Of a stretch of DNA of 64,000 bases, positions 1 through 12,731 are shown piece by piece. The stretch comes from Panopea generosa. Lineage: Eukaryota > Mollusca > Bivalvia > Adapedonta > Hiatellidae. A program made the translations under genes and the position numbers. The notes under the pieces were generated by a model, which ran no database searches, had not been told where the DNA came from, and worked only from the letters and a program-made list of their open reading frames with translations. The number at the start of each line of letters is the position of its first letter. The first letter of the stretch is position 1. The stretch covers positions 14,808,974 through 14,872,973 of the forward strand of contig CM055907.1 in the NCBI GenBank assembly GCA_029582155.1. The letters are read 5' to 3'.

Positions 1-149
1 CATCATAACAAATTTACAATATCTACAAAGACAATATTATACAATTATTCACAATGTTACAGCAAGAAAATATAGATATATTGACATAAATATAAATACA
101 TCATGCATTTTTTTTTTTTTTGCTGTTTGTTTGTTTTTTTGTTTTTTTT

Positions 150-1850
150 TATCCTTTCGTTTACGATATGATAAACCAAAAGTTATGTAGCGTTATTGTT
201 TAAAATATTAATTCTGTCTTTAAGAGCATTTCTAATGTATCTAGCTAGATTAATTAAAATAGTTTCATTTGTAGTTTTCATTAATTCAATGAACTTAAAC
301 ATAGAAGGTATATGGAAAAAGTACCGTTTTATATTGCATTTTCTAAGATCATTAAAACGCGGATATATACATATAAAGTCGTTTTAATCTTTTATGTCAT
401 TACAACATACAGTATCTTCAACTACCCTCTTGTATCATCAGAAGATGTGAAGCTTACTTCATTTTCGAAATAAAAACTCTCAAGCTACTTGATAATGAAT
501 CAAAATAGGGTTCATTTTTAGGATGTTTGTAATTTTCAAGCACGATGCTTCTTTCTATTGAGCTCTGCAAATTATTTTTGAAACAATCAATTACTCGTTG
601 ATAAAAAAATGTATGGAAATGTTTTTGGGTCTACATGATAATTATCCTCAAATACATATGTATATCCATAATCACTTAACACTTTTTTAACATTTGATTC
701 CCAGTTGGTTTAACCTTTATTGCAATCTTGTAAATCTTAATCAAACACTTTTTTATTAAGATATTATCAGATTTATTACTTTGCACCAATATTCTATGAT
801 TCTAAAATAACGTATGACATATAAAAGAAATACTCCAAGTTCATTAGAACCAGTATTTGATCTAACATTTAAAATTCGTTTACAGAATTTCAAATCTATA
901 CCTTCTATTTCTTGATATCGACTTAATCCCAATATTTCTACCGCAAATCCCTAATTAGATCCCGGAAATGCATCAAGTAATTGACATTTTGTTTTAGGTT
1001 TTAAATTAAATTCAGTGCACTTTGACAATTAATTGTTCAAGCTTTTAATGACTTCCTCATTAAATGCTCCTGATTAAATGCAAATTTACCCGTGTAGTTA
1101 ATAACTCCTTAATAGTTCAAATCATTCAACGATTCCAAGTTATGACCATTGGAATTCCACTCTTCGTTCTATAATAATCATCCCCTTTTCCTGAACACCA
1201 TAGTTTTTGTTTTGTCGGCATTTACCTCCAAACCCAGATTCGAACACTAATCAAATAAAATATCTAACTTCGCCTGTAAATCTTGGTGATTTACCTAAAA
1301 TAATCATATCATCAGCAAATAATAATAATAATATAAGTGCAATGTCATCTATTTCTATACCCGAATTATTATCATCTTGTAAATAAAGCTCTTCTATAAA
1401 AAGGGGAAATACTGTGGGCGAATTTACCTCCCTTTGCCTCAAGTACACTGCGTACGCAAAATAATCTGTATAACAATTGCAACTCTTTACACATGATTTG
1501 ACATTTTCATACATGTCGTGCATTATGCGTAAAAGCTTTCCTTGGATGCCGGATTTGTAAAGTTTAAACCATAACGTATTTCTATATATAATATCAAAAC
1601 ATTTCTTTAGATATACATACGTTACGTATAAGCGTTTATTTTCATTCAAATATTTTGTAACAATAGGATGTAAAACATACAATGCACCAACGGTTGAATG
1701 ACTTTTACGAAAGCCAGTCTGTGCATCAGAAATTCTATTATTAGCGTTGCAAATTCTTTTATTCAAAATAGTCGTGAAGTCGATAATTATTCACGTTTTT
1801 TGTATCACCTTTTTGTGTCGCGGTATTGTAATACCTTCCGTCCATTTGTC
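150..1850 (-). mobile_element. LINE fragment A: reverse transcriptase and C-terminal part
   Basis: This is a 5'-truncated non-LTR retrotransposon read on the minus strand. The best open stretch, 1251-1766, has the RT signatures AQTGFRKSHSTV, ENKRLYVTYV and FADDMIIL. The aligned core continues upstream in a shifted frame to about 1840 (HKKGD then NNYR). It continues downstream through several frames: LEVNADKTKTMVFRKRG near 1200-1240, then EIEGIDLKFCKRILNV near 870-920, and a typical LINE C-terminal tail down to about 200. Frameshifts and stops make it inactive. No endonuclease half is present. Long T runs at 109-150 lie near its 3' end. The clade looks CR1/L2-like by resemblance to the longer LINE at 32.8 kb, but I cannot assign it firmly. 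Confidence 0.85.
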
Positions 1851-2495
1851 ATATATTCTTGTTATATTTGTTGTAAGTTTTTTATATAATGTTCTTAGTT
1901 TAACAATAAGAATGTTAAACGAATAACACAAATATAAAATTTAACCCCTTATATGTACAATTAAACGACACAAATGTTAAGTTTCAACAAGAAAAAGAGC
2001 TATACAATTCATCAACGTCTGGCCTGCCATATATATTTCTTTATTAGCTCATTTCCTTTAAGCAACTGTTAATCCAATCGTGGCTTCAACGAGAAAAATG
2101 AATAAATGCAGATATGTTAAACATGTACACACGAATGGTAAAACATTGGAACAGGATTTTCAAAAAATAATCTTGATCCGCAAATTGAAAATTTGAAGAG
2201 TGCGATTTAATCTAACGCTGGATCTGCATCCGCCCAAATTATCTAATATCCTTTCCAATAAAATTGAATCCCACTTACTTTAAACAATGTTATTCACGAT
2301 ATACATGGTAGTCATGCATTCAATATACACATTAAATTACAAGTTCAAAGGAAGATATACTAGCGTTTATGTATCTATTATCTAGTAATAATAAGATGCT
2401 ATTATAATGCGTAGACGGTGAAATGTTTCTGAAGTATTTCGTTATTAATTACATTGCATAAACAAATTATTATTATTTAATTCTTCAGCGCATGC
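1851..2495. other. Noncoding stretch, nothing recognised
   Basis: AT-rich sequence between the LINE fragment and the microsatellite. I see no coding exon, RNA gene or clear repeat in it. Confidence 0.4.
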
Positions 2496-2509
2496 TCTCT
2501 CTCTCTCTA

Positions 2510-2572
<63 letters not shown>
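2496..2572. repeat. Compound (CT)n-(TA)n microsatellite
   Basis: Dinucleotide CT runs from about 2497 to 2546, with a short TATAT interruption, then TA alternation and a short CA run. Confidence 0.95.
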
Positions 2573-2580
<8 letters not shown>

Positions 2581-2584
2581 ACAA

Positions 2585-2908
2585 GGGAGATAATTGAAAT
2601 CACAACAACGGAATTTCCGATTTCAAATGCAAATTCACAATTTATGATATATATATATGGAGATAATTCTTTGTGAACATCCATAAATAAATGTCCAGAC
2701 CAGACTACGGCGTGCGCGCCTAGCTACAATGCAAACCATAGACACAATATGAAGGCAACTCCCTTTATTTACATATATAAAAAAAAGATAATTGAAACCG
2801 CAACAACGGAATTTCCGATTGTTGTTATCATTTCAGATGCACATTCACAATGTATAATATATATATATATATATATGGAAATAATAATTATTTGTGAACA
2901 ACCAGAAA
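2585..2908. repeat. Direct duplication of a ~110-bp segment
   Basis: Two related segments, about 2585-2690 and 2787-2908, share GATAATTGAAA, CAACAACGGAATTTCCGATT, CATTCACAAT and ATATATATGG in the same order. The second has an inserted TGTTGTTATCA and a longer TA run. This looks like a local duplication or two copies of a short interspersed repeat. Confidence 0.75.
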
Positions 2909-4412
2909 TGTTAAATGTATTAGGATGAGTATAGTTGGCCAATATCTATACGGCAAGGTAAATATGTTTCCATTGTTCGACCGTCCGTACGTACATATTT
3001 CTATACGTCAGACTTTAAGGACGACATCAACTATACTGTTATATGAGTATTGACATCTTATACTCCTTCAACATGGCAGTATATTTTCTAGATCTTAATA
3101 AACTATTCTCATTATTGTTATAAAGAAACATACAAAAGAAAGTTTATGTACATTTTCAATAAAAAAGTTGTCAAAATATAAAACTTTATATTCTGTCACC
3201 AAAATCACGAAGAATGGCTACCTCAAAGATCAAGGTTACGTACAGGACTGATTGGTGTTTTGTATTACATGTACAATACATTGCGTTGATAGTCGTGTCC
3301 AGGCTGTAACTTCCAAATGCATTGACCAATTTTCAAATTAATTCATACCTCAGCATGACTACGTGTAGTGTGTAACGCCTAAGTAGCTACCCAAAGGGTC
3401 AATGTCGCGGGTCAAGGTCGCGTATAGAAATTACGCATGCGGCAGCTGTGTATTTCTATTATAGTATGACAATGAATTATACCTATGGAGTGATGTCTAT
3501 GGAGTAATGTTTAGCCAAATTACCTGTCCGCAATTCCCCTGGCTCGTTTTGAACAGTTTCTTCTGCATGTAAACTATCATGACAGTCGGTCTACGTTAGA
3601 ACCTACTTTAATTAGTGTTGTCAAGCGGTAAAAAAATTTGTATCCATGGCAACAATTAATTCACTTGTGTATTGTTCAATTCCAAAGTTATAAAGGAGAA
3701 AAGAGAAATATTTTAGACGCTTGATAAATATCGGTGCATTATCAAATTATTAGATTTATATCTGTGAAGAACATATTGAAACAGACATTTCAAACACTTT
3801 TGTAACACTTATCTTTAATACTAATAGTTCTAGCTATAATTTGGCAAGGGATAATATTAAAACAACAACATTGTTGATAATATTGTATGACTAAGTATAT
3901 ATTTTCATTCGGACCACCTTGCCGATTATTCTAATCTTATACCGAAGGATGACGGAATTGGCCGAGTATGTACGATTGCATATTGATTTTGTATCCGATT
4001 TTCATGTTAACAACGTACCAACGTAGCACTTCTGAGACTAGAGAGACCATATACGTTCTATCGCTTTGGAAGTATAATTTCTGTGATACGAATATTTTCA
4101 TTGAGATAGAGTGATCGACACCATTTGTAAGTTCATAGGTCAGATGTAGAGAAAGCATACACAAGTAATAGATTTAATAGTGAGATTCAAGTATTAAAAA
4201 CGGTACATTTTCCAGGCCAGCTTTTTGTTTTATTTGCACTTTTGTTCATATGTGATTGTTTTTGTCATGTAAATAAAAACCTAAAACATAATCTTCATTT
4301 GCCTTTGATGAGTCCTTTACCCCTGTTTGTTTTGTAAAACAGTATATATTATGTTGTTTTGTTTTATTTGACATTTTGCCTGTATTTAAACTTTTAAAAA
4401 ATATATTTTAAG
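2909..4412. other. Noncoding stretch with repeat-like AGGTCA motifs
   Basis: No exon is supported. Around 3200-3430 there are GATCAAGGTTACG and GGTCAAGGTCG, resembling the AAGGTCA-rich repeat at 62 kb. An open stretch on the minus strand at 3937-4164 lacks a usable acceptor and is not called. Confidence 0.4.
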
Positions 4413-4610
4413 GCCAACCAGACTACTTTATTAACTCTACGAAAGCGACATGGGATACTGCCGTCTCTAGCTGTACTCTAGCATCTCCTGACATTTAATT
4501 ATCACCAGGTGGTAACAGTGTTGAAACTGAAGTGCCGGGACTAGATCTGACCGTACGAGACACATTTTGACTGGGGTATATCTTGACGTACAATATATTT
4601 CAGTATATAG
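4413..4610 (+). pseudogene. Degenerate C-type-lectin-like exon (gene 1 region)
   Basis: The acceptor is TTTTAAG at 4406-4412 and the donor is ATAG|GTATGT at 4611. Read with two bases completing a split codon, the first part gives KATWDTAVSSCTLASP. This is the W-x2-A-x3-C signature of C-type-lectin-like domains, also seen in the exon at 9755 (ANWEQAFERC). The frame then meets TAA at 4496-4498. A second lesion near 4567 breaks what would read as a WTG core: one base appears to be missing in TTTTGACTGG. The exon is phase 1 at both ends, like the other extracellular exons of gene 1. I infer a decayed tandem copy of the lectin-like exon, or assembly errors. I cannot exclude chance for the second half. 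Confidence 0.45.
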
Positions 4611-5107
4611 GTATGTGGAAACTGCCGGTCCCGTATTCACATTTGAATCTAAGCATGCCACCAAACAAACTAAAATTTCAAAACTGCTTCATTCAAACAA
4701 TTGTGTATTATAGTATTTATATATAAATTGTTTTAAAGACAATGCTTGTACATAACATAGCATATCATTATAGTTCAGTTTGTTTGGAGTTTTTTCGGCA
4801 GAAACGGTAATGTCAACTTAGAAACGAACGTTGACCTGAGTTCATAAATGAGATATTTTAGGTTGTCAATCCAAATGAGAAAAAAAATCGGTGTTAGATT
4901 TTTTTTATTTACCTCTACTTTATAAAATTATGTTTTTATAAATAAATCAAATGATTTTTATTTCAGGTAATTTTGACCAAAATAAACACCTGAATTATGT
5001 TATGTAGTTATGGATTTTGATTTGTTTGCACTCATTATGTATGTTTTACTGTCGTTTATACACTAATATTATTTATTTTTACTATTTGTATATCCCCGTG
5101 CGTTTAG

Positions 5108-5232
5108 GTTGTACAAAGTCAAATAATATCATCCGCATTGCCGAAGAACACTACATCCCCGATTTCAATCTGGATCTATGTTTCTTGACATGTGGACAAA
5201 CAACAAGGCATATTGGGCTAGGAAAGACCAAG
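5108..5232 (+). CDS. WSC-like cysteine-rich exon of receptor gene 1
   Basis: The exon is bounded by CGTTTAG| and ACCAAG|GTAACG. Its reading begins with a split Gly codon followed by CTKSNNIIRIAEEHYIPDF, then LCFLTCGQTTRHIGLG. The spacing of an early Cys, a C-x3-C pair and an aromatic/HIGL strand resembles the first half of a WSC (carbohydrate-binding) domain. The second cysteine half is not in this exon. The exon starts in phase 1 and ends in phase 0, whereas the next recognised exon at 9755 starts in phase 1. At least one exon is therefore missing or lost between them, where the 2.6-kb tetranucleotide array now lies. Alternatively this belongs to a separate decayed copy. Confidence 0.45.
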
Positions 5233-5401
5233 GTAACGCTGAGATGAATGTTTCTTATGACGTATCACTATGTTAGTAGCATAAAGTGTCGGATGATATG
5301 ATTGAAGGCGACACAAGATTTCAACTCGTAGACCCTCTGTTGAGTCCTTCCAGGAAAACTAGATTGTTTACTTCTAACATACTCGTGCAAAACAAACTAG
5401 C

Positions 5402-8037
5402 TACTGAACTACCTACCAAACAACCTACGTGCCTACCTACCTACCTACCTACCTATTGGACTACCTACTTACCTACCTAAATACCTACTTATCTACCTAC
5501 CTACCTATCTACCTACCTAACTAACTACCTACTAACCTACCTACCCATACCCACTTACATACCTACCCACCTACATACATACCTACCTACATAACTACCT
5601 ACCGAACTACCACTTACCATCCCACTTACCTACCTACCTAACTACCTGCCTGCCTGCCTGCCTGCCGTACCGAACTGCCCACTTACCTACCCAACTGCCC
5701 ACTTATCTACCCACCTACCCACCTACCTACACATCTAACAACCTACCCACCTAGCTACCCACATACACACCTACCTACAAACCTACCCACATACCCACCC
5801 ACGTACCCACCCAACCACCCAACAACCTACCCACCTAACAACCCACCGACGTACCTACCCATCCACCTACACACCCACAAACCTACCCACACAAAGCCTA
5901 CCCACTCAAAGACTACCCACCCACCTAACTACAAACCGAACTATCGATCAACCGAACTACCTATCTACCTAACCACGTACGTACCTACGAACTTACGTAC
6001 CTTTTTACCGAACAAGTTACCTTCCTACCTACCTACCCACCCTCCCTCACTACCTCTCATCTAACCACCTACCCACTTACCTACCTACCCACCTACATAC
6101 CTACCCACTTACCCGCCTACCAACATACGTACCTACGTACCTTCCTACCTATATACCTACCAACCTACCTACCGAATTACCGAACTACCGAAATACTTAC
6201 ATACCGAATTACCTACCTACCTACTTCCCTACCGAACTACCTATCGTATTACATACTGAATAACCACCTACCTACCGACCAACAAACCTTCCTCCCTCCC
6301 TTCCTCTTTACATACCTACCCTACCTACCAAACTATTTACCTACCTCCTACCTACCTACCTACCTACCTACCTACCTACCTACCTACCTACCTACATACA
6401 TACCTACCTACCTAACTGCCTGTCTGCCTGTCTGCCGTACCGAACTGCCAAGCTATCTACACAACTGCCAACCTACCTACCCGCATGCCCACCTATCTAC
6501 CAACTACCGACCTACATACTCATCTACCAACCTACCCACCTACCTACCTACCCACCTACCTACCCGCCTACCCACCTACCTACCCACCTACCTACCCACG
6601 TACCAATCGAACCACCCACCTACCTACCCACCTAACAACCCCACCGTCACACCCACCAACCTACCCACCCACTCACCCACCAACCTACCTACCTACCCAC
6701 ATACCTACCTACCTACATACCTTACTACTTACCTACCTACCTACCTATCTGCCTGCATGCCGTACCAAACTGCCCACCTATCTACACAACTGCCAACCTA
6801 CCTACCCGCTTGCCCACCTATCTACCCAACTACCAACCTACCTACCCATCAACCAACCTACCCACTTACCAACCTACCCACCTACCTACCCGCCTACCCG
6901 ACTACCTACCCACATACTCATCCACGTACCAATCGAACCACTCACCCACCTACCCACCTAACAACCCCCACCTACACACCCACCAACCTACCCACCCACT
7001 CACCCACCAACCTACCTACTTACCTACCTACCCACATACCTACCACCTACCTACCTACCTACCTACCTACTGAACTACCTAACTACTTACCTACCTACCT
7101 ACCTACCTACTTACCTACCTACCTACCTATCTGCCTGCATGCCGTATCGAACTGCCCACCTATCTACACAACTGCCAACCTACCTACCCGCTTGCCCACC
7201 TATCTACCCAACTACCCACCTACCTACCCATCAACCAACCTACCCACTTACCCACCTACCCACCTACCTACTCGCCTACCCACCTACCTACCTTCATACC
7301 CACCAACGTACCAATCGAACCACTCACCCACCTACCCACCTAACAACCCCACCTACTCGCCTACCCACCTACCTACCTTCATACCCACCAACGTACCAAT
7401 CGAACCACTCACCCACCTACCCACCTAACAACCCCCACCTACACACCCACCAATCTACCCACCCATTCATCCACCAACCTACCTACTTACCTACCTACCC
7501 ATAGACCTACCTACCTACCTACCTACCTACCTACCTACCTACTGAACTACCTAACTACCTACCTACCTACCTACCTACCTACCTACCTACCTATCTACCT
7601 TCCAACCTACCTACCTACCTAACTACCTAACTACAACTTACCACCCAACTTACCTACCTACCTACCTACCTACCTACCTACTTACCTACCTACCTACCGG
7701 ACTACCTTACGAACTATCGAACTAACCTGCCTACCAACCTACCTATCTTCCTACCTACCGAACTACCTACCTACTACATACCTACCTAATACCTACCGAA
7801 CTACCGAACTATTATCTACCGAACTACCTAAATACTATCTAATTCCTCCCGAACTATGTACCGAATTACTGAACTACCTACCGAACAATCTACCTACTTC
7901 CTCCCAAACTACGTACCGAACTACTGAAATACATACCGAACTACTAAACTACCTACCGAACTACTGAACTACCTACCGAACTACTGAACTACCTACTGAA
8001 CTACCTACCGAACTACTGATCTACCGACCGAACTACC
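5402..8037. repeat. 2.6-kb ACCT/CTAC tetranucleotide satellite with higher-order blocks
   Basis: The array is built from CTAC/CCTA tetramers with point variants. The reading frames it leaves open are only Thr-Tyr-Leu-Pro artefacts and I do not call them genes. It is not homogeneous. Marker blocks recur: GCCGTAC/TCGAACTGCC-type at 5664, 6434, 6759 and 7141, and TACCAATCGAACCA at 6601, 6927, 7319 and 7394. Several marker spacings fall near 325-390 bp. Toward 7800-8037 the unit changes to CTACCGAACTACTGAA. The array lies in an intron of gene 1. Confidence 0.95.
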
Positions 8038-9754
8038 AGCAATTGCATCACTTTAAAACACAAATTTAACAAATCAATTGCCGACAAGAATGACAGGAGA
8101 TCTTGGTTAGAAACATATTTTATATTCAATAACATTTTGAATGGCGTTGAAAATATATATTTGATTAATGTACAGGGGTACAAATCGATTCAATGATAAT
8201 GATTGTAACTTTTGTAACGAAATTGAGTATTTGATTTTTTCTTTTCCATTTCAAACTGTGATTTTATATTATCGGAATATGTTGTGTTCAAATTAAGTTG
8301 CGAATTAAATTATATAATTTGTTTAATGGTAAATTTGAAATCAAAATTATTTTAATTTTCAAAGGGAAAAGAAGTGTGTTACTGTATAAACAGTCTACTA
8401 AATATAACAGAAGCCCGGGAAACAGAATGTAAACAACCATGCTTTCGTAGACGTTTACTATGTGGAGGTGACAATTTTGTGTCATTATATGAGAGAGGTA
8501 ATCCCAAATGTGTCTTACTGTTTATTGCGTAATATATCTTTTATATCTTTTTATAACTTTGGTCGCGCGGATAATGTTATATCACCGCTTTTTTAAAGAC
8601 TTGCTAATTCAGTTATGTATATGTACACATGTACATAAGTACCTGTATAACTGCCAGTATAAATGCCACTCACGAGTGTTGAAAGAGATGAGGGGTCTCG
8701 CTTTTAAAATCAAGCTCGCGACTTTTGAACTTTTAATGCAACAATTTATAATACCGTATTCCGTGACCTAAGCGGGAAGTCGTAGGTTCAAACTTGGGTT
8801 TTTCTAACTGATGCGGCCCGTAGCTCATAAAGCACTTAATTAAAATGAGAGGTACCGTGTGTCTAACAGCCTGGAAAGACTTTTTTTCGTGAAGAAACTG
8901 TGAACAGTATCGTGGTTAAAACGTTTTATGTTTTATCTATAGTGTCCTTTTCCATTTCTTAACACACATTTTTTAGTAAATACAAATCAGTTTGGCATTC
9001 GTTGAAAAATCGATTTATTACTGAAAATCAGTAGCATTTTTTTTTAATTCTGTTGAATAATATTGGATATATCTGAAACATTATTTTGCTGTGCCAAGTC
9101 AAAATTATGGTTCATGAAAATTTTGCATTTTTTTGCACAGAAACTACATTTAAAACTACAATATATTGGGAATTACTGTTTTATCAATTCCTGAAATTAT
9201 ATCACAAGATGTTACGCTTCAATACATTGTTTATTGAAAAAGGGTAGTACTCGCTGTAATGTTGTTATGGATACTAGCCCTTGGTCGTGCTACACTAACA
9301 CTTATTTAACTAATCATATACTTAAAAACATAAAGAGTTAATACCTATAAAGGCATTTAAGTTTTAATATATCACTACATATTTCTGTATACTTTAAAAA
9401 GTATACTAAACAGAAAAACTTACACACCACTTGACATTTTATGTATTTCTTAATTGAACGAAACAACATTTTACGTATTTTCTCAAAAACTAAGAAACAA
9501 CATTGAGAAAAACAATGACCAAGTCTTTATTGTAAAATCTGACAGTAATTGTTATAATTTCATTTTTATTGAAAACGTTATGCTAGTCAATATTTTGGCG
9601 AATTAGCTATTCCGTTCAGTATAGTAAATAATGGGGAATACTTGATCTTCCCTAAGTTGCGTCTCATGCTTCTAATGGGTCCTTTATTCACATACATGTA
9701 TTATTGATGGAATTTTTATACATACAAAAACATTTCGTTATTTTCTAGTTCCAG
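8038..9754. other. Gene 1 intron sequence, possible LINE and SINE scraps
   Basis: No exon is supported. At 8190-8240 one frame reads NDNDCNFCNEIEYLIF, reminiscent of the C-terminal zinc knuckle of LINE ORF2, but too short to call. At 8775-8795 GTAGGTTCAAAC resembles a tRNA B box. The rest is AT-rich with nothing recognised. Confidence 0.35.
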
Positions 9755-10084
9755 ATTTCTCTGTTGATAACGTTAGTTCCGTTAAGGATTTATACAATGG
9801 CGCATGTATTGTCTATGATACATCAACTGATGTCTTCAGGTGGTTTGAATGCAACAACTCTGGTAAGGAGAGTTTTAGTTCGTTGTGCCAAACGGATAAC
9901 GGAACACTTATTGTTGATTCTCTTCTTGTTGCAAACTGGGAACAGGCGTTTGAGAGATGCTTCGAGACTAATAGCTTCCCTGCCAGACACCACTATATTT
10001 CGTCGATACCTAAAGAACACGCCAAGTATAGTAGCATGCTGTGGACTTCAATGTTTAGACATTTGGTTCTCAATAAATATACTG
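9755..10084 (+). CDS. C-type-lectin-like extracellular exon of receptor gene 1
   Basis: This is an open 330-bp exon between TTCCAG| (an alternative acceptor CTAG lies 6 bp upstream, same phase) and ACTG|GTAAGC. It is phase 1 at both ends. It encodes about 110 residues with no stop. Recognisable parts are ACIVYDTSTDVFRWFEC near the start, then LLVANWEQAFERC and MLWTSMFRHLVL. The W-x2-A-x3-C motif followed by a WT core matches the layout of degenerate C-type-lectin-like domains, so a ligand-binding ectodomain is the likely role. Calcium-binding motifs (EPN/QPD, WND) are absent. It is followed in phase by the stalk and transmembrane exons. Family assignment is moderate; exon status is strong. 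Confidence 0.7.
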
Positions 10085-10168
10085 GTAAGCCAGCTATGGG
10101 TGGATCAAATGTTGAAATCACATATCATCATAACGAGACACATACCTGTTTTGGGAGAAGAGAATTTA

Positions 10169-10610
10169 GGTCTCACTACACAGTTGAATTTTGTTCTTTG
10201 TTCTATATAAAATAAAGTCTAGGATTTCCATGGAAAAAACGAATTTCACATAGAATGTTGCCTAAAGTTTTCACAGCAGGAATGTATATCCACATACAAA
10301 TGCACAATAACTAGTAGGTTGACCAGCGTGTTTTTTTTTATAGAGAGTGCAGTGACACCCTGAGATTTTTTGAAAAAAGAAGTCCTCAAATGCTCAAATG
10401 CTTGAAATCCTATAAATGTCATTTTTTAACACCAGTGATGTCTTATTGTAGTATATGCTATGCCAACATTTTTCCACTCATCTGCAGTAAGAAATCACAA
10501 TTATTATGAAGCATTTTGAAAATAATTAAAAACTAAATTACATGGGCCATTTTTTAAGCGTAAGAAGCATGTTACCGTGGGAAAAAGGGGCGTAACTGTG
10601 TAGTGAGACG
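10169..10610. mobile_element. TA-flanked MITE, copy 1
   Basis: The 442-bp element has terminal inverted repeats GTCTCACTACACAGTT (10170-10185) and AACTGTGTAGTGAGAC (10594-10609), and a TA dinucleotide on each side. It has no coding capacity. A second copy with the same ends and internal order is at 21117-21549. The TA target suggests mobilisation by a Tc1/mariner-type transposase; this is inference. Confidence 0.88.
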
Positions 10611-10612
10611 TA

Positions 10613-12432
10613 AAATATATCGGTAGATGTCCAAAATGAGAAATAGTATTCACGAGTCATGAATATACATATGTAATGAACTAAAATAGAAACGCTCCTC
10701 TCTGTTTAAATACATCCAGAAATCCCAAAAGGTTACGGTTTTAAATCATAAACGATACATAAAGTTTATTGATTTGTGGAGGATCGATATTAATTGAGTA
10801 AATCTTGTTAGCACGAGCATTTTTATGGTAATATCAGACACTCGTTATGTAATATCGTTAAGACCATCAAATTTTATTCAACAACTTTCGTTAATAACCT
10901 ATGTGAACACCACGAGCAGTAGAACTATTGCGTGTATCCACTCATTACAATGTGTGTTTCTATAGTGTCAAGTATAACTGTATTTACACTTGACAGTCTA
11001 ATGGAATTTGAAAATAAAGAATATTTATTGTTTAACAGGACACTTGGTCCGACCAATATCAATGTTGATTATGTTATTAGCACAATTAAATGAAAGTACA
11101 CATAAGTTCATGTAGCAGTCACCTTAAAGTAAAGAAAGACATGTCCTTTTTTCAAAATCGATTAATTCTCTTGTGCATACCACAAAACTATGATGTTTGC
11201 CGTGATTTCAATGCAAACTTTTGTATTACGAATTTAAGATGTGTGAAATGCCTGTTTTATGAAACGTTAATCTTTTTATCTGTTTTTTATAAATATATGT
11301 TTTACAGAACATAAACATACAGCTTACAGAGATAGTAACGCAATATTTGCAAACGATTTAGCTCATGTTTAAACAAAATATATGGAAGGAATCTTCAAGT
11401 TTAGAAATGTTATATTTTTCTTAAATTTATACTTTATAAAACGAAAGAGTCCATTTTTTGTTGTGGTCTTCCTAATATTTTCAAACCAGATTCAATAGTT
11501 TACAATTTTGAACAAATGAGTCAAGATCATGTGAGGATTTTCGAGAATTAATATGACTACCTTATAATTTGTATTAAACATGAACTACAATGTATATTTG
11601 TTTCTTGACCAGCACTTTTGGTACTAGTGTTCTTTAAAGCAACATAACCAGTATTTGAAGTTATTTTTTTATGAACAAAGATACAAGTCGTTTATGAATA
11701 ACAAACATTTTCGTGAAACCTCATAACCTTCGATGTATATATAACAGCTGATACTTGTTTAAACGTGAATAAATTGTGTTTTAAATATAAATTTACTGAT
11801 CAGTAATTCTGGTATGCAAATTAATTCCTGCGCTGACGAACATAGGGTTTTTTATATTAGAAGCCGTTTATGGAGCACTATAGAGGAAAAACAATGCAGA
11901 TATGGAAATCAACACTTTGTTTTGTAATGAAATTCAAATATGAGCGATTAGAGCGAGTTTAAATATATGTGTTTTTTTGCGATAAACAATTGTATGTTGC
12001 ACTATGTATGATCCAGATAGTCAATATTACAAGTACAGCAGGTATTTTATTGATTTGACAGAAAGCAAAGTACTGGTTATTCTGCTTTAAATACGTTAAA
12101 CATTTATACAACTGTAATTGTGTGAGTAAAAAAGAAGGAAGAAGTGATTTCACATTACTAAATAATAATGATTATATACAACAGTCATTTATTTCATACT
12201 GATTGACGTCACAGGTCAAGAGAGAAAACAAATTCTTAGATTTGCTTACTGGTCAACACTTGATAACACAGCATTGTTTAGGTGGATTGGAAGTTCTACA
12301 GTGCGCTTTAAATCGATTTGCCAGAATGGTAAAAGAGCTTTAAATCATTAATAAAGTTTTCGCACTGTAAATTTGATATAAGAACAGCCATATTCAATGA
12401 GCAATTTTCTATTATGCAGTTTAATAGTATGG
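10613..12432. other. Gene 1 intron, nothing recognised
   Basis: AT-rich intronic sequence. Short open stretches on both strands lack splice sites or motifs, and I see no clear repeat. Confidence 0.4.
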
Positions 12433-12731
12433 TTGATTGATTGATTGAACATTTAGCGTCATTTTATGGCATCGAGGGCTAACCGACGATTAGTTAACCT
12501 AACCACTGTTTCCTGGGATCCTGAAAGGTTAACCAGTTCTCTAGTACACCCAATCTCCGCAAGTAGCTGACAATTTGTCTTCTTGAATTAGCGATGGGAG
12601 ACGAATGATAATGAGACACAATGTCGTATATCAGTCATCACAAACGGAGACTGTTCCCGGGCGGAGACTCGAACTCACGACCCCAGGATTGTTTGCCAGA
12701 CGCGTTACCGACTGAGCTTATCGGACCCGGC
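12433..12731 (-). mobile_element. tRNA-headed SINE, copy 1
   Basis: On the minus strand the element starts with GCCGGGTCCGATAAGC and carries an A-box-like TAAGCTCAGTCGG and a B-box GAGTTCGAGTC. It then has a ~200-bp body and ends in TCAATCAATC repeats. A second copy at 13711-13999 shares head, body and tail. It lies in an intron of gene 1. Confidence 0.85.

Noticed and set aside
3937-4164. 75-codon minus-strand open frame with a donor-like end
   Set aside because: No acceptor upstream and no recognisable domain; composition could be chance.
6485-7504. Long open frames rich in Pro-Thr-Tyr-Leu
   Set aside because: They are produced by the CTAC tetranucleotide array in all frames; no splice sites, start context or domain.
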